In this document: piece by piece, positions 17,325 to 25,381 of the stretch
Layout of the letters: the number at the start of each line of letters is the position of its first letter
Position numbering within the stretch: position 1 is the stretch's first letter
Assembly (NCBI GenBank): GCA_020847045.1
Contig: JADLCT010000059.1
Span: 62,001-126,000, forward strand
Reading direction: 5' to 3'
Source: Bryobacterales bacterium
GTDB taxonomy: Bacteria > Acidobacteriota > Terriglobia > Bryobacterales > Bryobacteraceae
Length of the DNA: 64,000 nt
Notes under the pieces: model-generated
What the model was told of the DNA's origin: nothing
The model's database searches: none
What the model saw: only the letters and a program-made list of their open reading frames with translations
Translations under genes and position numbers: made by a program

Positions 17325-19526
17325 ATGAAACAACTTCTATTCGCGGCTGCAGTGCTGACGGGCATGTTGGGAACGCCCGCGGCCGGCCAAAACTTCGCGC
17401 TCCGGTATGTGGTGAACGGGACGGCGGTCTCCGTGGCGCCCGGCGCCTCCATCGAGTTTCCCGCGCCTCGCGCCGGGGCCAGCGTCGTGGGCCGTGTCAC
17501 GGCCACCTATACGGGGCAGGGAAACATCACCATCGCCAGCCAGCCCCAGGTGTTCGGCTCGGCCGGCTTTTCCATCACCTCGCTTACGCTGCCGGTGAAT
17601 CTCAGCCCGGGCCAGAGCTTCGACGTCAACATCACCTATCGCGCCACCACCACGGCGCGCTCGCTTGGCCAGTTTGTCTTCGCCTACACCGAGTCCGTGA
17701 CGCCCACCACCCAGGGCGGTCCCACGCAGATCGCCGGCTCGGTGAATGTCGGACTTGCGGGCACGGCGCCGGAGTTCCGCCTCAGCTACATACTTTCCGA
17801 CGATCAGAACAATGTCGCCGTCCCGCCGGGCGGGAAAATCAACTTCCCGGACACCCTGCTCGGGCAAGGCTCGACGGCCTCACTACGCATCGTGAACACC
17901 GGTTCCAGCGGCGGCACGGTGAACGGCATCGGCCTTTCCGGCGCGGGCTTCAGCATCAGTGGTCTGCCGTTGTTCCCCATGATCCTCGATACCAATCAGG
18001 AGATGAGGGTCACCCTCATTTTCCGCCCCGGCAAGGCGGGCGTCCTGGGCGGCCAGTTGAGCGTGGACAGCTCGCTCGGGCCCATTAATATCAGCCTGGA
18101 AGGCCAGGGGATCGAGTCTCAGTTCACCTATCAGTTGATCACCGGCACCACCACGCAAACGCTGGCGCCCGGCGGGTCCATCCCCTTCGGCGAGGTTCGC
18201 GTGGGAGAAACCACCAGCGTCGCCGTGCGCGTGGTGAACTCGGGTACCGGCAGCGGAACTCTCTCCGGTTCGAGCATCCTTGGCAGCGTCTTCACCGTCG
18301 CCGACGGACCCGTGCTGCCACGCACCATTATTCCCGGCGCTTCGGTCACGTTCATCATCAGCTTCAACCCCACGCAGCCGGGCGCCACACGCGGACGCCT
18401 GCGCCTGGGCGAGGATCTCTTCGAGCTCAGCGGTACCGGCTTGGGCGGGCAGCTCAGCTTCTCCTATTCGCTCGGATCGCTTCCGCCCGTCTCCCTGGTG
18501 AGCGGCGGCAGCATCGTCTTTCCGCCGACCCTCATCGGTGAGTCGGCCACCGCCGAATTCGTCGTCACCAACAGCGGCACGCTGCCGGTTACGGTCAGCA
18601 ATATCGGCGTGGGTACGCAGCGCACCTCGTTTACCATTACGGGCGCGCCGGCCGCCTTCCCCCGGGAGATTCAGCCGTCGGAGTCGCTCCGTCTGGCCAT
18701 CCGTTTCTCTCCCCAGGATTCCGGCTTCCTTACGGGCTCCCTGCGCGTAGACGCGCTTTCGTTTACGCTGCTCGGCTCCGGAAGCGAGCCGCCTGCGCTG
18801 CCCGACTACACCATCACCGGACCTTCCGGCAACGTTGTCCCCGCGCAGCAAGCCACGCTAGGACTGGAACTCGCCGCCGCCTATCCGCTGCCGCTGACCG
18901 GCACTTTGAACATTACCGTCGCCTCCGACGCCGGCGTCGATGATCCGGCCGTGCAGTTCGCCACCGGAGGCAAATCGGTGAGCTTCACCATCCCGGCCAA
19001 CTCCACGCGCGCCGTCTTCTCCAACGGAACCCAGGCCATCCGCGTGCAAACCGGCACCGTGGCGGGTAACATCACCATCACACCCAGCTTCTCCATCGGC
19101 GCGGGTTCCTCGCCCGGCACTCCACCCGTCCTGCGGACCCTCACCATGACCGTGCCCGCCGCCGCGCCCACCCTGTTCAACGCGCGCGTGGCCAGCCGCA
19201 CCGACACCGGCTTCGTGCTTCAGGTGACCGGCGCCACCACCACCCGCTCGCTGACGCGCGCCGAGCTTACCTTCACACCGGATCCACGCGTGGATCTGCC
19301 CGATCCCAAGCTCACGCTGAACGTCGAGGCCGATTCCGCCTTCTGGTTCCGCAGCACTTCGTCGCAGTCCTTCGGCGGCCAGTTCACCATCACGATCACC
19401 GTGAACCTCAGCGGGAACAACCTGCCTCCCAGCCTGACTCCGATCAACACCGTGACCGGCGTCGCCGTCGTGCTTTCCAATGAACGAGGCGCTTCGCAGC
19501 CGTTACAGGTTGTTTTGCAGAGGTAG
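17325..19526 (+). CDS. Secreted choice-of-anchor D / ASH-like repeat protein
   Basis: The 733-residue product has a signal peptide (1-21, ending AAGQ). Four to five repeats of about 110 residues follow, each with an IxFPxTxxGxSxxxxxxVxNxG pattern, as in SINFPDTLLGQGSTASLRIV-type segments. This is the choice-of-anchor D / ASPM-SPD2-Hydin-like fold. A different beta-rich domain occupies about 490-733 (YTITGPSGNVVPAQQATLGL...). Its last 24 bases overlap the convergent glycosyltransferase. The function of such proteins is unknown; an extracellular structural role beside the export genes is plausible. Confidence 0.75.
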   Translation: MKQLLFAAAVLTGMLGTPAAGQNFALRYVVNGTAVSVAPGASIEFPAPRAGASVVGRVTATYTGQGNITIASQPQVFGSAGFSITSLTLPVNLSPGQSFDVNITYRATTTARSLGQFVFAYTESVTPTTQGGPTQIAGSVNVGLAGTAPEFRLSYILSDDQNNVAVPPGGKINFPDTLLGQGSTASLRIVNTGSSGGTVNGIGLSGAGFSISGLPLFPMILDTNQEMRVTLIFRPGKAGVLGGQLSVDSSLGPINISLEGQGIESQFTYQLITGTTTQTLAPGGSIPFGEVRVGETTSVAVRVVNSGTGSGTLSGSSILGSVFTVADGPVLPRTIIPGASVTFIISFNPTQPGATRGRLRLGEDLFELSGTGLGGQLSFSYSLGSLPPVSLVSGGSIVFPPTLIGESATAEFVVTNSGTLPVTVSNIGVGTQRTSFTITGAPAAFPREIQPSESLRLAIRFSPQDSGFLTGSLRVDALSFTLLGSGSEPPALPDYTITGPSGNVVPAQQATLGLELAAAYPLPLTGTLNITVASDAGVDDPAVQFATGGKSVSFTIPANSTRAVFSNGTQAIRVQTGTVAGNITITPSFSIGAGSSPGTPPVLRTLTMTVPAAAPTLFNARVASRTDTGFVLQVTGATTTRSLTRAELTFTPDPRVDLPDPKLTLNVEADSAFWFRSTSSQSFGGQFTITITVNLSGNNLPPSLTPINTVTGVAVVLSNERGASQPLQVVLQR

Positions 19527-20783
19527 GGCCGCCTCCGGGGCCGGCCGCCCCGCCAGCACGCCGCCGTAGGCCGCCTCGGTGAGCGCGGCGATCTCATCCC
19601 AGCCGAACACGCTGCGCCGCAGCGCGCCCACCCCCGTGGCCAGATGGTCGCGCAGGGCCGTGTCTCCCAGCACGCGGAGCAGCGCCCCGGACAGCGCCGC
19701 CGCGTCTCCATAGGGCGCCAGCAGGCTGTTCTCCTCCTCCCGCAGGATTCGCTCGAAGTATGGGATGCGCGTGGCGACAATGGCCCGCTCCTGCGCAACA
19801 CCGGTCATCAGAGCGCCGCTGGTGGTGATCTCGCGATATGGGTATACCACCACATCCGAGGCGCTATACCACTCGAGCACACGCGGTACGGAGAGAAACT
19901 CTAATTCCAGGCGCACAGACTGCTCCAGCCCCCATTCGGAGCGCAGCCGCCGGATCTCCTCCATCTGGCCCGGGTCGCCTTGCCCGGCAATCACCAGCAG
20001 CGCCCCCGGGTGGGCCGCCCGCACCTGCCGCCAGGCTTCCAACAGGAACGGAATCCCCTTATAGGCACGAATGATGCCCTGGCACAGCGCCACCGGACGC
20101 CCCGCCTCCAACCCCAGCCGCCTCCGCGCCTCTTCGCGCGCCAGCGAGCGGTCGTCAAACAGCGGTCCGTGCGGGATCACCCAGATCCGTTCCGGGGCCA
20201 TCCCGAATTCACTCACCAGGCGGTCCTTGATCTCCGCCGAATGCGCGATGAGACCATCCATTGCGCCGTAAAAGCGCAGAAACGCTTCCCTGTGCCGCTG
20301 TCCCGAATCGTGCGGTAACAGGTTGTGAACGGTGTGCACCGTCCGCGCTCCCCTCCGGCGCGCCCAGCGCATGAGTCCTAATTCCAGTGAGAATCCTTCC
20401 TGGAGAAGACGCACTTGATGAATATGGAGAACCTGCGGTGCTCGCACGCCGAACCGGGCCCCGAAGGCCAGCAGATTCAAACACCCTTCGCCCAGTTTGG
20501 CCGCCTGCCGGAGGCCGCGCGAACCGATCCGCCGGCGGCCCACCAGGCTGAGCAATCCGGCATCGGCGCGGATGCCATTGCGTTCATAACAGCCGGGATC
20601 CAGATCGTACACCGGTGAGGCCAGCCGCACGCGCAACCGCCGGCGTAGCAGTCCTCCCACCAGCGCCGTCGTGTAATACGGTGTGAGACACCAGGGATCC
20701 ATGACAAGGATCTCACCGGGAAGTGCAGCGCTGACGGGTTCGGTCATGGATGGGAAGGCGGCGTCCCGGAACGGGAGCGCCAT
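19503..20783 (-). CDS. Glycosyltransferase, GT4-like
   Basis: The product has about 426 residues if started at ATG 20783; the frame is open to 20891, and 20747 is another option. None of the starts has a good Shine-Dalgarno sequence. The fold is GT-B: an N-terminal acceptor domain (HIHQVRLLQEGF, HTVHNLLPHD) and a C-terminal nucleotide-sugar domain with PERIWVIPHGP, GIIRAYKGIPFLLEAW, VIAGQGD and an EITTSGALMTGVAQ region like the family E-x7-E motif. It probably transfers a sugar from a nucleotide donor during EPS assembly. The last 24 bp overlap the convergent gene. Confidence 0.75.
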   Translation of the reverse strand: MALPFRDAAFPSMTEPVSAALPGEILVMDPWCLTPYYTTALVGGLLRRRLRVRLASPVYDLDPGCYERNGIRADAGLLSLVGRRRIGSRGLRQAAKLGEGCLNLLAFGARFGVRAPQVLHIHQVRLLQEGFSLELGLMRWARRRGARTVHTVHNLLPHDSGQRHREAFLRFYGAMDGLIAHSAEIKDRLVSEFGMAPERIWVIPHGPLFDDRSLAREEARRRLGLEAGRPVALCQGIIRAYKGIPFLLEAWRQVRAAHPGALLVIAGQGDPGQMEEIRRLRSEWGLEQSVRLELEFLSVPRVLEWYSASDVVVYPYREITTSGALMTGVAQERAIVATRIPYFERILREEENSLLAPYGDAAALSGALLRVLGDTALRDHLATGVGALRRSVFGWDEIAALTEAAYGGVLAGRPAPEAALPLQNNL

Positions 20784-20988
20784 CGCAAGGAGTATAACAG
20801 GAACGGCGAAATGATCCGCGCGCGCAGGGCTCCCCCGCGCTGCAACAAGGACTAAACAGCCGGCTGGTATGTACCAAGGGATCATCCCCAACCATATACG
20901 GCGATCTCCCGATCACAGGTGGCGGCAGGAGCGGACGATGAGTGAGACAGCATGGCCGGAGTATTTGTAGATTCACGTGCGGCGCGAC

Positions 20989-21004
20989 TGGCAGGTGACG
21001 TGCA
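20989..21004 (+). promoter_or_regulatory. Candidate sigma54-type promoter
   Basis: TGGCAG, GTGAC, GTGCA with correct GG-N10-GC spacing. The predicted transcript start is near 21015, 63 nt before the beta-helix gene. A TGGTA-TG-TACCA palindrome (20865-20876) lies about 115 bp further upstream, a typical distance for an activator site. Confidence 0.55.
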
Positions 21005-21077
21005 ATGCGTAGTCCGGGTACTCCAGTTCATCCCATCACACGGTAACGGAACTTATTGAATTTAGGCGGTTGATTTT

Positions 21078-22853
21078 ATGGCAAGTTTGCGTTTGATCCC
21101 AATCGGACTCGTGTTCGCCTTTTTGGCCAGCGGGCAGAATTTACCTCCCCGCATTTTTTACACGGATTTGGAAAGCGGCCCCAACACGGGCGGCGAAAAC
21201 AATCTTGGTTCATTTGTGACCATTTATGGGGGACAGTTTGGTACTACTCGCGGTTCCTCCCAGGTGACCGTGGGTGGCGGCGCTGTCGCGGCCTATAAGT
21301 ACTGGAGCGACGATAAGGTTGTGGTCCAACTCGGTGGCGCGGCCAAGAGCGGCAACGTCCAGGTAAGCACGGGCTCCGGTTCCAGCAATACATTGCCGTT
21401 CACGGTGCGTGCGGGCAACATCTACTGTGTGGCCACCTCGGGCAGCGATTCGGGCGCGGGCACCTTCGCCGCCGGCTGTTTCCGTTCGGTCACCAAGGCT
21501 CGCGACGTTCTTTCGGCGGGTGACATCGTCTATCTGCGCAACGGCGTGGGGCAGACCTCGGACGACGGCAACGGCTGGCGCGCCTGTCTGCTGCTGCGCG
21601 CCTCGGGGAGTTCGGCGCGGCCCATCGCCATCGTCGGCTATCCCAACGAGACGGCCACTATTGGCAACCAGAACGTCGATTACGGCGTGCGCGGCACCGG
21701 CGCGGCCACTTACTGGGTGATCGCCAACTTGAAATTGGTGGGCCATGCCGGTGCGGTCAATATTCAATCCAACTGGCGCGTGGTGGGCAACGATATCCAG
21801 TGCCCCGGCGGCGATGGAGCGGAAGCCTGCGCCGAGTCTCCGGACGGCAGCTACATTACCTTTCTGGGCAACGAGGTGCACAACGCCGGTAAGTTATCCT
21901 CCACAAAGATGTATCACGCGGTTTATTTCTCCACGAACAGTAACTTCATCGAGGTGGGCTGGAACTATATTCACGACAACCTCGCCTGCCGCGGCCTGCA
22001 GTTCCATTCAAGCGGCGGCAACAACCAGTATGGTTTGAAGGTGCACGACAACCGGTTCGAGAACACCCGGTGCGACGCCATCAACCTGGCCACCGTGGAT
22101 CCCTCCCGGGGCGCCATTGAGATCTATAACAACACCGTGATCAACGGCGGCACGGGCCCCCATCCGAACGACGGCGCGGCCAACTACGCCTGCATCTATT
22201 TCCCTGGCGGCGCCAACGGCGGGCCGGTTGGCTCGGGCACCATCGACGTGTACAACAACACGTTCGTGAACTGCGGCTTTGCCGGCGCGGGCAACCTGGG
22301 GGGAGGCGGCATCGTCATCGGAGGTGGCAGTCCCAACACGAGCATGAGGCTGCGCAACAACATCTTCATGCAGAGTAACGGCCGGCCGTACCTGTTCTTC
22401 TGGGCGAATGGCCCGGTCAGCGGCTCGAACAACCTCTACTTCGGCAACGGCGGCGGGCCTTCGCAGACCAGCGGTAACGTGAACGCCGATCCGAAGTTCA
22501 CCTCCCTGGCGGGCAAGGATCTCACCATCCAGGCGTCCAGCCCCGCTAAGGATGCCGGCGTGGCCATCGCTTCGCTCACCATGGACTACCGTGGCGTTCC
22601 GCGCCCGCAAGGCTCTGGCTATGACATCGGCGCCACCGAATATACCGACGGTACAAACGGCGGATCGCAGGTATCCTGCGATGTGAATTCCGATGGTGAG
22701 GTGGATGAGGTGGATGCCCAATTGGCCAAGGCCCAAGTGCTGGACAACGCCGCCTGCACCGCCGATCTCGATGGCGATGCCGCCTGCACCGTGATCGACC
22801 TGCAACGTGTGATTAACGCCCGCTTCGGCGGAGTCTGCCGCGTGGGCCAGTAA
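21078..22853 (+). CDS. Secreted right-handed beta-helix protein with IPT/TIG and dockerin-like domains
   Basis: This 591-residue protein has a signal peptide (1-19). An IPT/TIG-like module covers about 24-112 (GSFVTIYGGQFG...), followed by a parallel beta-helix region (about 120-520) with repeated N-rich turns (VYNNTFVNCGF, LRNNIFMQSNG). A C-terminal dockerin-like pair lies at about 535-591: DVNSDGEVDEVDAQLAK and DLDGDAACTVIDLQRVIN, two calcium-loop/helix motifs. Beta-helix proteins often bind or cleave polysaccharides; a pectate-lyase-like catalytic site is not evident. The dockerin is notable beside two cohesin-like proteins. It is followed by an intrinsic terminator. Confidence 0.8.
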   Translation: MASLRLIPIGLVFAFLASGQNLPPRIFYTDLESGPNTGGENNLGSFVTIYGGQFGTTRGSSQVTVGGGAVAAYKYWSDDKVVVQLGGAAKSGNVQVSTGSGSSNTLPFTVRAGNIYCVATSGSDSGAGTFAAGCFRSVTKARDVLSAGDIVYLRNGVGQTSDDGNGWRACLLLRASGSSARPIAIVGYPNETATIGNQNVDYGVRGTGAATYWVIANLKLVGHAGAVNIQSNWRVVGNDIQCPGGDGAEACAESPDGSYITFLGNEVHNAGKLSSTKMYHAVYFSTNSNFIEVGWNYIHDNLACRGLQFHSSGGNNQYGLKVHDNRFENTRCDAINLATVDPSRGAIEIYNNTVINGGTGPHPNDGAANYACIYFPGGANGGPVGSGTIDVYNNTFVNCGFAGAGNLGGGGIVIGGGSPNTSMRLRNNIFMQSNGRPYLFFWANGPVSGSNNLYFGNGGGPSQTSGNVNADPKFTSLAGKDLTIQASSPAKDAGVAIASLTMDYRGVPRPQGSGYDIGATEYTDGTNGGSQVSCDVNSDGEVDEVDAQLAKAQVLDNAACTADLDGDAACTVIDLQRVINARFGGVCRVGQ

Positions 22854-22879
22854 GTCCACCGGAAATTCGCAAGTAAGTT

Positions 22880-22913
22880 AGGGCGCTCTCTTGTTGGGGG
22901 CGCCCTTTCTATT
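22880..22913 (+). terminator. Intrinsic terminator after the beta-helix gene
   Basis: GGGCGC (22881-22886) and GCGCCC (22900-22905), extended by A/T at the base, are followed by TTTCTATTT. It lies 27 bp after the stop codon. A good Rho-independent terminator. Confidence 0.8.
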
Positions 22914-22935
22914 TCATACACGGCGGGCGCGTGGG

Positions 22936-24639
22936 TCAGCGGCTCCACTCGGCGTCACGCGACCGGGCGTCCGCGTCGTCCTCAGCCGGCACAGCCAACG
23001 AGACGGACTCCGGCAGGCAACCGTCGATCACCTCGAACCCGCCCGCCCGGTTGTATGTGTGAATGCCGTTGAAGGCTCCGCCTAATTCTTCCGGCTGGAC
23101 CGTCCGCAGCGTCCGCTCCCCGTATTCCATTGGATTTAGCCGCGTGATCTCGTGGAAGTTCAACCGGTAGCCGTAGCGGACGCTGCAATCCTGGCTAGGA
23201 CGCAGCAGGCGCCCGTCCTGCCGGAAGATCGCGCCCGCCCCGCGCGCCGTGCGCACGTCGGAGCAGATCGGGTTCGCCGGATGATAACTCCACTCCCCAT
23301 GCAGGTGGCTGGCGGAAAACAGCACCAGGAAGCCACAGCCGCCGCGTGGATCCTTGAGCGTCGAAAAGAACCACCAGCGGTCCTCATCCTTCCACACGGC
23401 CGTGTCCACGGCGTGATGGCCTTTCAACAACACGCGGTCGAGCGTCCACTCGTAGGGGAACCGGGTGGCGCGGTATAACTCCACCGTGCGGTTGCCGCCC
23501 GTCTCCGGCAGCATGTACATCTCGCCCTCATGCTCGAACACCTGCGGGAAGGAGAGATGGTAGGGGCGGCGCAGCACGCGGCGGCCTTCGCCCAAACTCC
23601 CGTCCGGCAGCACCTCGGCCACGTCGAGATCCGCGATGTCCAGCGGGTAGCGATAGTGCTCATAGAACAGCCATGTCTTGCCGTCACGCCGCGCCAGGAA
23701 TGGATCTGCGAAGAAGTGGCCGGGAGGGGAATCGATCCAGCGAAAGTCACGAAAATCAGGCGCCTCTGGTTCGCGCAGCAGCGGACCGCCGCTCGTCCTG
23801 AGAGCCATCTTCCAGTGATCCATCCGCTTCGGCTCGAACCTCCGTCTGACGCTCGACACCACCTTGCCCCCCAACCAGGCGGCCGTGCGCAGGTTGCCAG
23901 GCAACCCGCGGCCCGCCGGGGCCTGCGCTGCCTCATGAGCCACGCCGTTCCGGCCCTCGGCAATTCTGTGCAATTGCCGCGTCACGAACCATGTCGCCGC
24001 CCAGGCCGGACGCTCCCGGTTCCGCGCCCAGGAGTTGTTGTCGCCGGTCTTGCTGTCAAACAGCGCACGTTCGAGCACCATCCGCCGCCCCGCTTCGCCG
24101 GTCAGCCGGCACAACGTAACGCCGCTCAAGGGATGGCGGTCGATGACCTCCCATAAGTGAGCCGGAGCGCCCGAGTAAGTATCCCCGTCTCCAAACTGAT
24201 ACTGCCACAAACCGTTCTGGGCCAAGTCCGCCGCTTCGCCTGTAAGTTCGTAAGGAGCGATCAGTAAGAGAACATCTAAGTTGTACGCCCTGATCGCGCT
24301 GGCCGCTGCAGCATCGAGCACGCCGCCGGCGCTGGCGCGCGCCGTCACGCGCGCGGACGTGGCCAGCAGAGGATCCAAATCGCACGGCGCGAAGGGATCA
24401 TCCTCGGACCGGATGCGCGCATTGTCCCACCGGCGATACCGTTCAAACAGGACTCCTCCTGCCGCAGGCCGTGGTCCTCCTTCCAGTTTCACCACCAGTT
24501 CGATGCTGGCCAGACGGGAGTCCAGAATGCTCCTCAGTACCTCGGCATAAAACCGTGGCGCCGGCTGGGAATCGGAAATAATCCCCAGTCTGAGGACTCG
24601 CTCCGCCGTGGAGGGCTGTGCGTAGAATTGTGATAACAC
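22936..24639 (-). CDS. GINT1-like protein: formyltransferase-like plus five-bladed propeller-like domain
   Basis: This 567-residue protein starts at GTG 24639. The N-terminal part (about 15-230) resembles a formyltransferase-like Rossmann region (LRLGIISDSQ...VLLLIAPYELTGEAADLAQNG). The C-terminal part (about 280-540) carries the hallmarks of bacterial homologues of the plant glucosamine-inositolphosphorylceramide transferase N-terminal domain, a GH43-like propeller: PPGHFFADPFL, YHLSFPQVFEHEGEMYMLPE, HPANPICSDVRTARGAG and LLRPSQDC. The family is linked to glycan synthesis, but the bacterial reaction is unknown to me. A full-match sigma54 element lies 38 bp upstream. Confidence 0.75.
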   Translation of the reverse strand: MLSQFYAQPSTAERVLRLGIISDSQPAPRFYAEVLRSILDSRLASIELVVKLEGGPRPAAGGVLFERYRRWDNARIRSEDDPFAPCDLDPLLATSARVTARASAGGVLDAAAASAIRAYNLDVLLLIAPYELTGEAADLAQNGLWQYQFGDGDTYSGAPAHLWEVIDRHPLSGVTLCRLTGEAGRRMVLERALFDSKTGDNNSWARNRERPAWAATWFVTRQLHRIAEGRNGVAHEAAQAPAGRGLPGNLRTAAWLGGKVVSSVRRRFEPKRMDHWKMALRTSGGPLLREPEAPDFRDFRWIDSPPGHFFADPFLARRDGKTWLFYEHYRYPLDIADLDVAEVLPDGSLGEGRRVLRRPYHLSFPQVFEHEGEMYMLPETGGNRTVELYRATRFPYEWTLDRVLLKGHHAVDTAVWKDEDRWWFFSTLKDPRGGCGFLVLFSASHLHGEWSYHPANPICSDVRTARGAGAIFRQDGRLLRPSQDCSVRYGYRLNFHEITRLNPMEYGERTLRTVQPEELGGAFNGIHTYNRAGGFEVIDGCLPESVSLAVPAEDDADARSRDAEWSR

Positions 24640-24677
24640 TTGAGTTTCTTACCGCTCTGCGTGCGGCTGTCTTTGAC

Positions 24678-24694
24678 TGCACACCGCGTGCCAA
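24678..24694 (-). promoter_or_regulatory. Sigma54-type promoter (minus arm of a divergent pair)
   Basis: The minus strand reads TTGGCACGCGGTGTGCA: full TGGCAC, five bases, GTGCA. The predicted transcript start is about 28 nt before GTG 24639. It is separated by only 25 bp from the plus-strand element at 24720. Confidence 0.7.
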
Positions 24695-24719
24695 TCTCAA
24701 AATTGCCCCATTCCCCTCT

Positions 24720-24737
24720 GTGGTGACCGAATTGCAT
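24720..24737 (+). promoter_or_regulatory. Candidate sigma54-type promoter (plus arm of a divergent pair)
   Basis: GTGGTGACCGAATTGCAT: a perfect -12 (TTGCA) at the correct GG-N10-GC spacing but a weak -24 (TGGTGA). The predicted transcript start is 53 nt before ATG 24800. Confidence 0.45.
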
Positions 24738-24799
24738 GTTTCATCGCGGGCGAGCCCACTCCGGCAGTCGTGCGGCCCGTGGACTCACCCCAAGGACTC

Positions 24800-25381
24800 A
24801 TGTTCGACGATTTCAAAGGCGATCTGAAGCAGTATTTCTCCCAGAGCGGCGAGAATGCCGCGGGTGGACGCGGCCTCTTTTATGCGTTTTTGGAGGTTTC
24901 CCTGTGGGCGATCGCGCTGTTCCGCTTCGGACAGGCCGTCAAGAGGATCCGCTTCGGCCTGCTGCGCAAGCCGCTGATGGCCTTTTACATCCTTTGCTAC
25001 AAGTTTTGCGAGGTGATTACAGGCATCCGCATTTCAGCCGACTCGGAGATCGCTCCCGGCCTGGTGATTCACAATTTCGGCGGCATCATCGTGCATGGGA
25101 AGATCGGCCGTAACTGCTTCATTAACCAGGGGTCGCAGATGATTTCGCGTGGCGACGGCCGGGGCAGCGGCTGGCCCACGCTGGGCGACAACGTCTATAT
25201 CGGGGCCGGTGCGAAGCTCGTCGGTAATATCCGCATCGGCAACAATGTGGTGATCGGCGCCAACACCGTTGTCCGCCGCGATGTTCCGGACGATTCGGTT
25301 GTTCTGCCGCCGGAGCCGTTGGTGAAACCGCGCCGGAAACCGGCGGCGGATAGTTCCGGAAAGATGACCGTGGCGTCATGA
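24800..25381 (+). CDS. Serine-acetyltransferase-like hexapeptide acyltransferase
   Basis: The start is placed at ATG 24800, with AAGGA five bases upstream, giving 193 residues; the frame is open ten codons further. A helical N-terminal half (WAIALFRFGQAV...) precedes a left-handed beta-helix with hexapeptide repeats (GLVIHNFGGIIVHGKIG, NVYIGAGAKLVGNIRIGNNV, IGANTVVRRDVPDDSVV). It resembles CysE/EpsC/WcaB-type acetyltransferases found in EPS clusters, which acetylate sugars of the polymer. It overlaps the next glycosyltransferase by four bases (ATGA). Confidence 0.8.
   Translation: MFDDFKGDLKQYFSQSGENAAGGRGLFYAFLEVSLWAIALFRFGQAVKRIRFGLLRKPLMAFYILCYKFCEVITGIRISADSEIAPGLVIHNFGGIIVHGKIGRNCFINQGSQMISRGDGRGSGWPTLGDNVYIGAGAKLVGNIRIGNNVVIGANTVVRRDVPDDSVVLPPEPLVKPRRKPAADSSGKMTVAS

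Noticed and set aside
8660..22853. PEP-CTERM sorting tails on the secreted proteins
   Set aside because: The C-termini (for example ...GGGLMSAK, ...MNRPVQP, ...GGVCRVGQ) lack the PEP motif, hydrophobic helix and Arg cluster.
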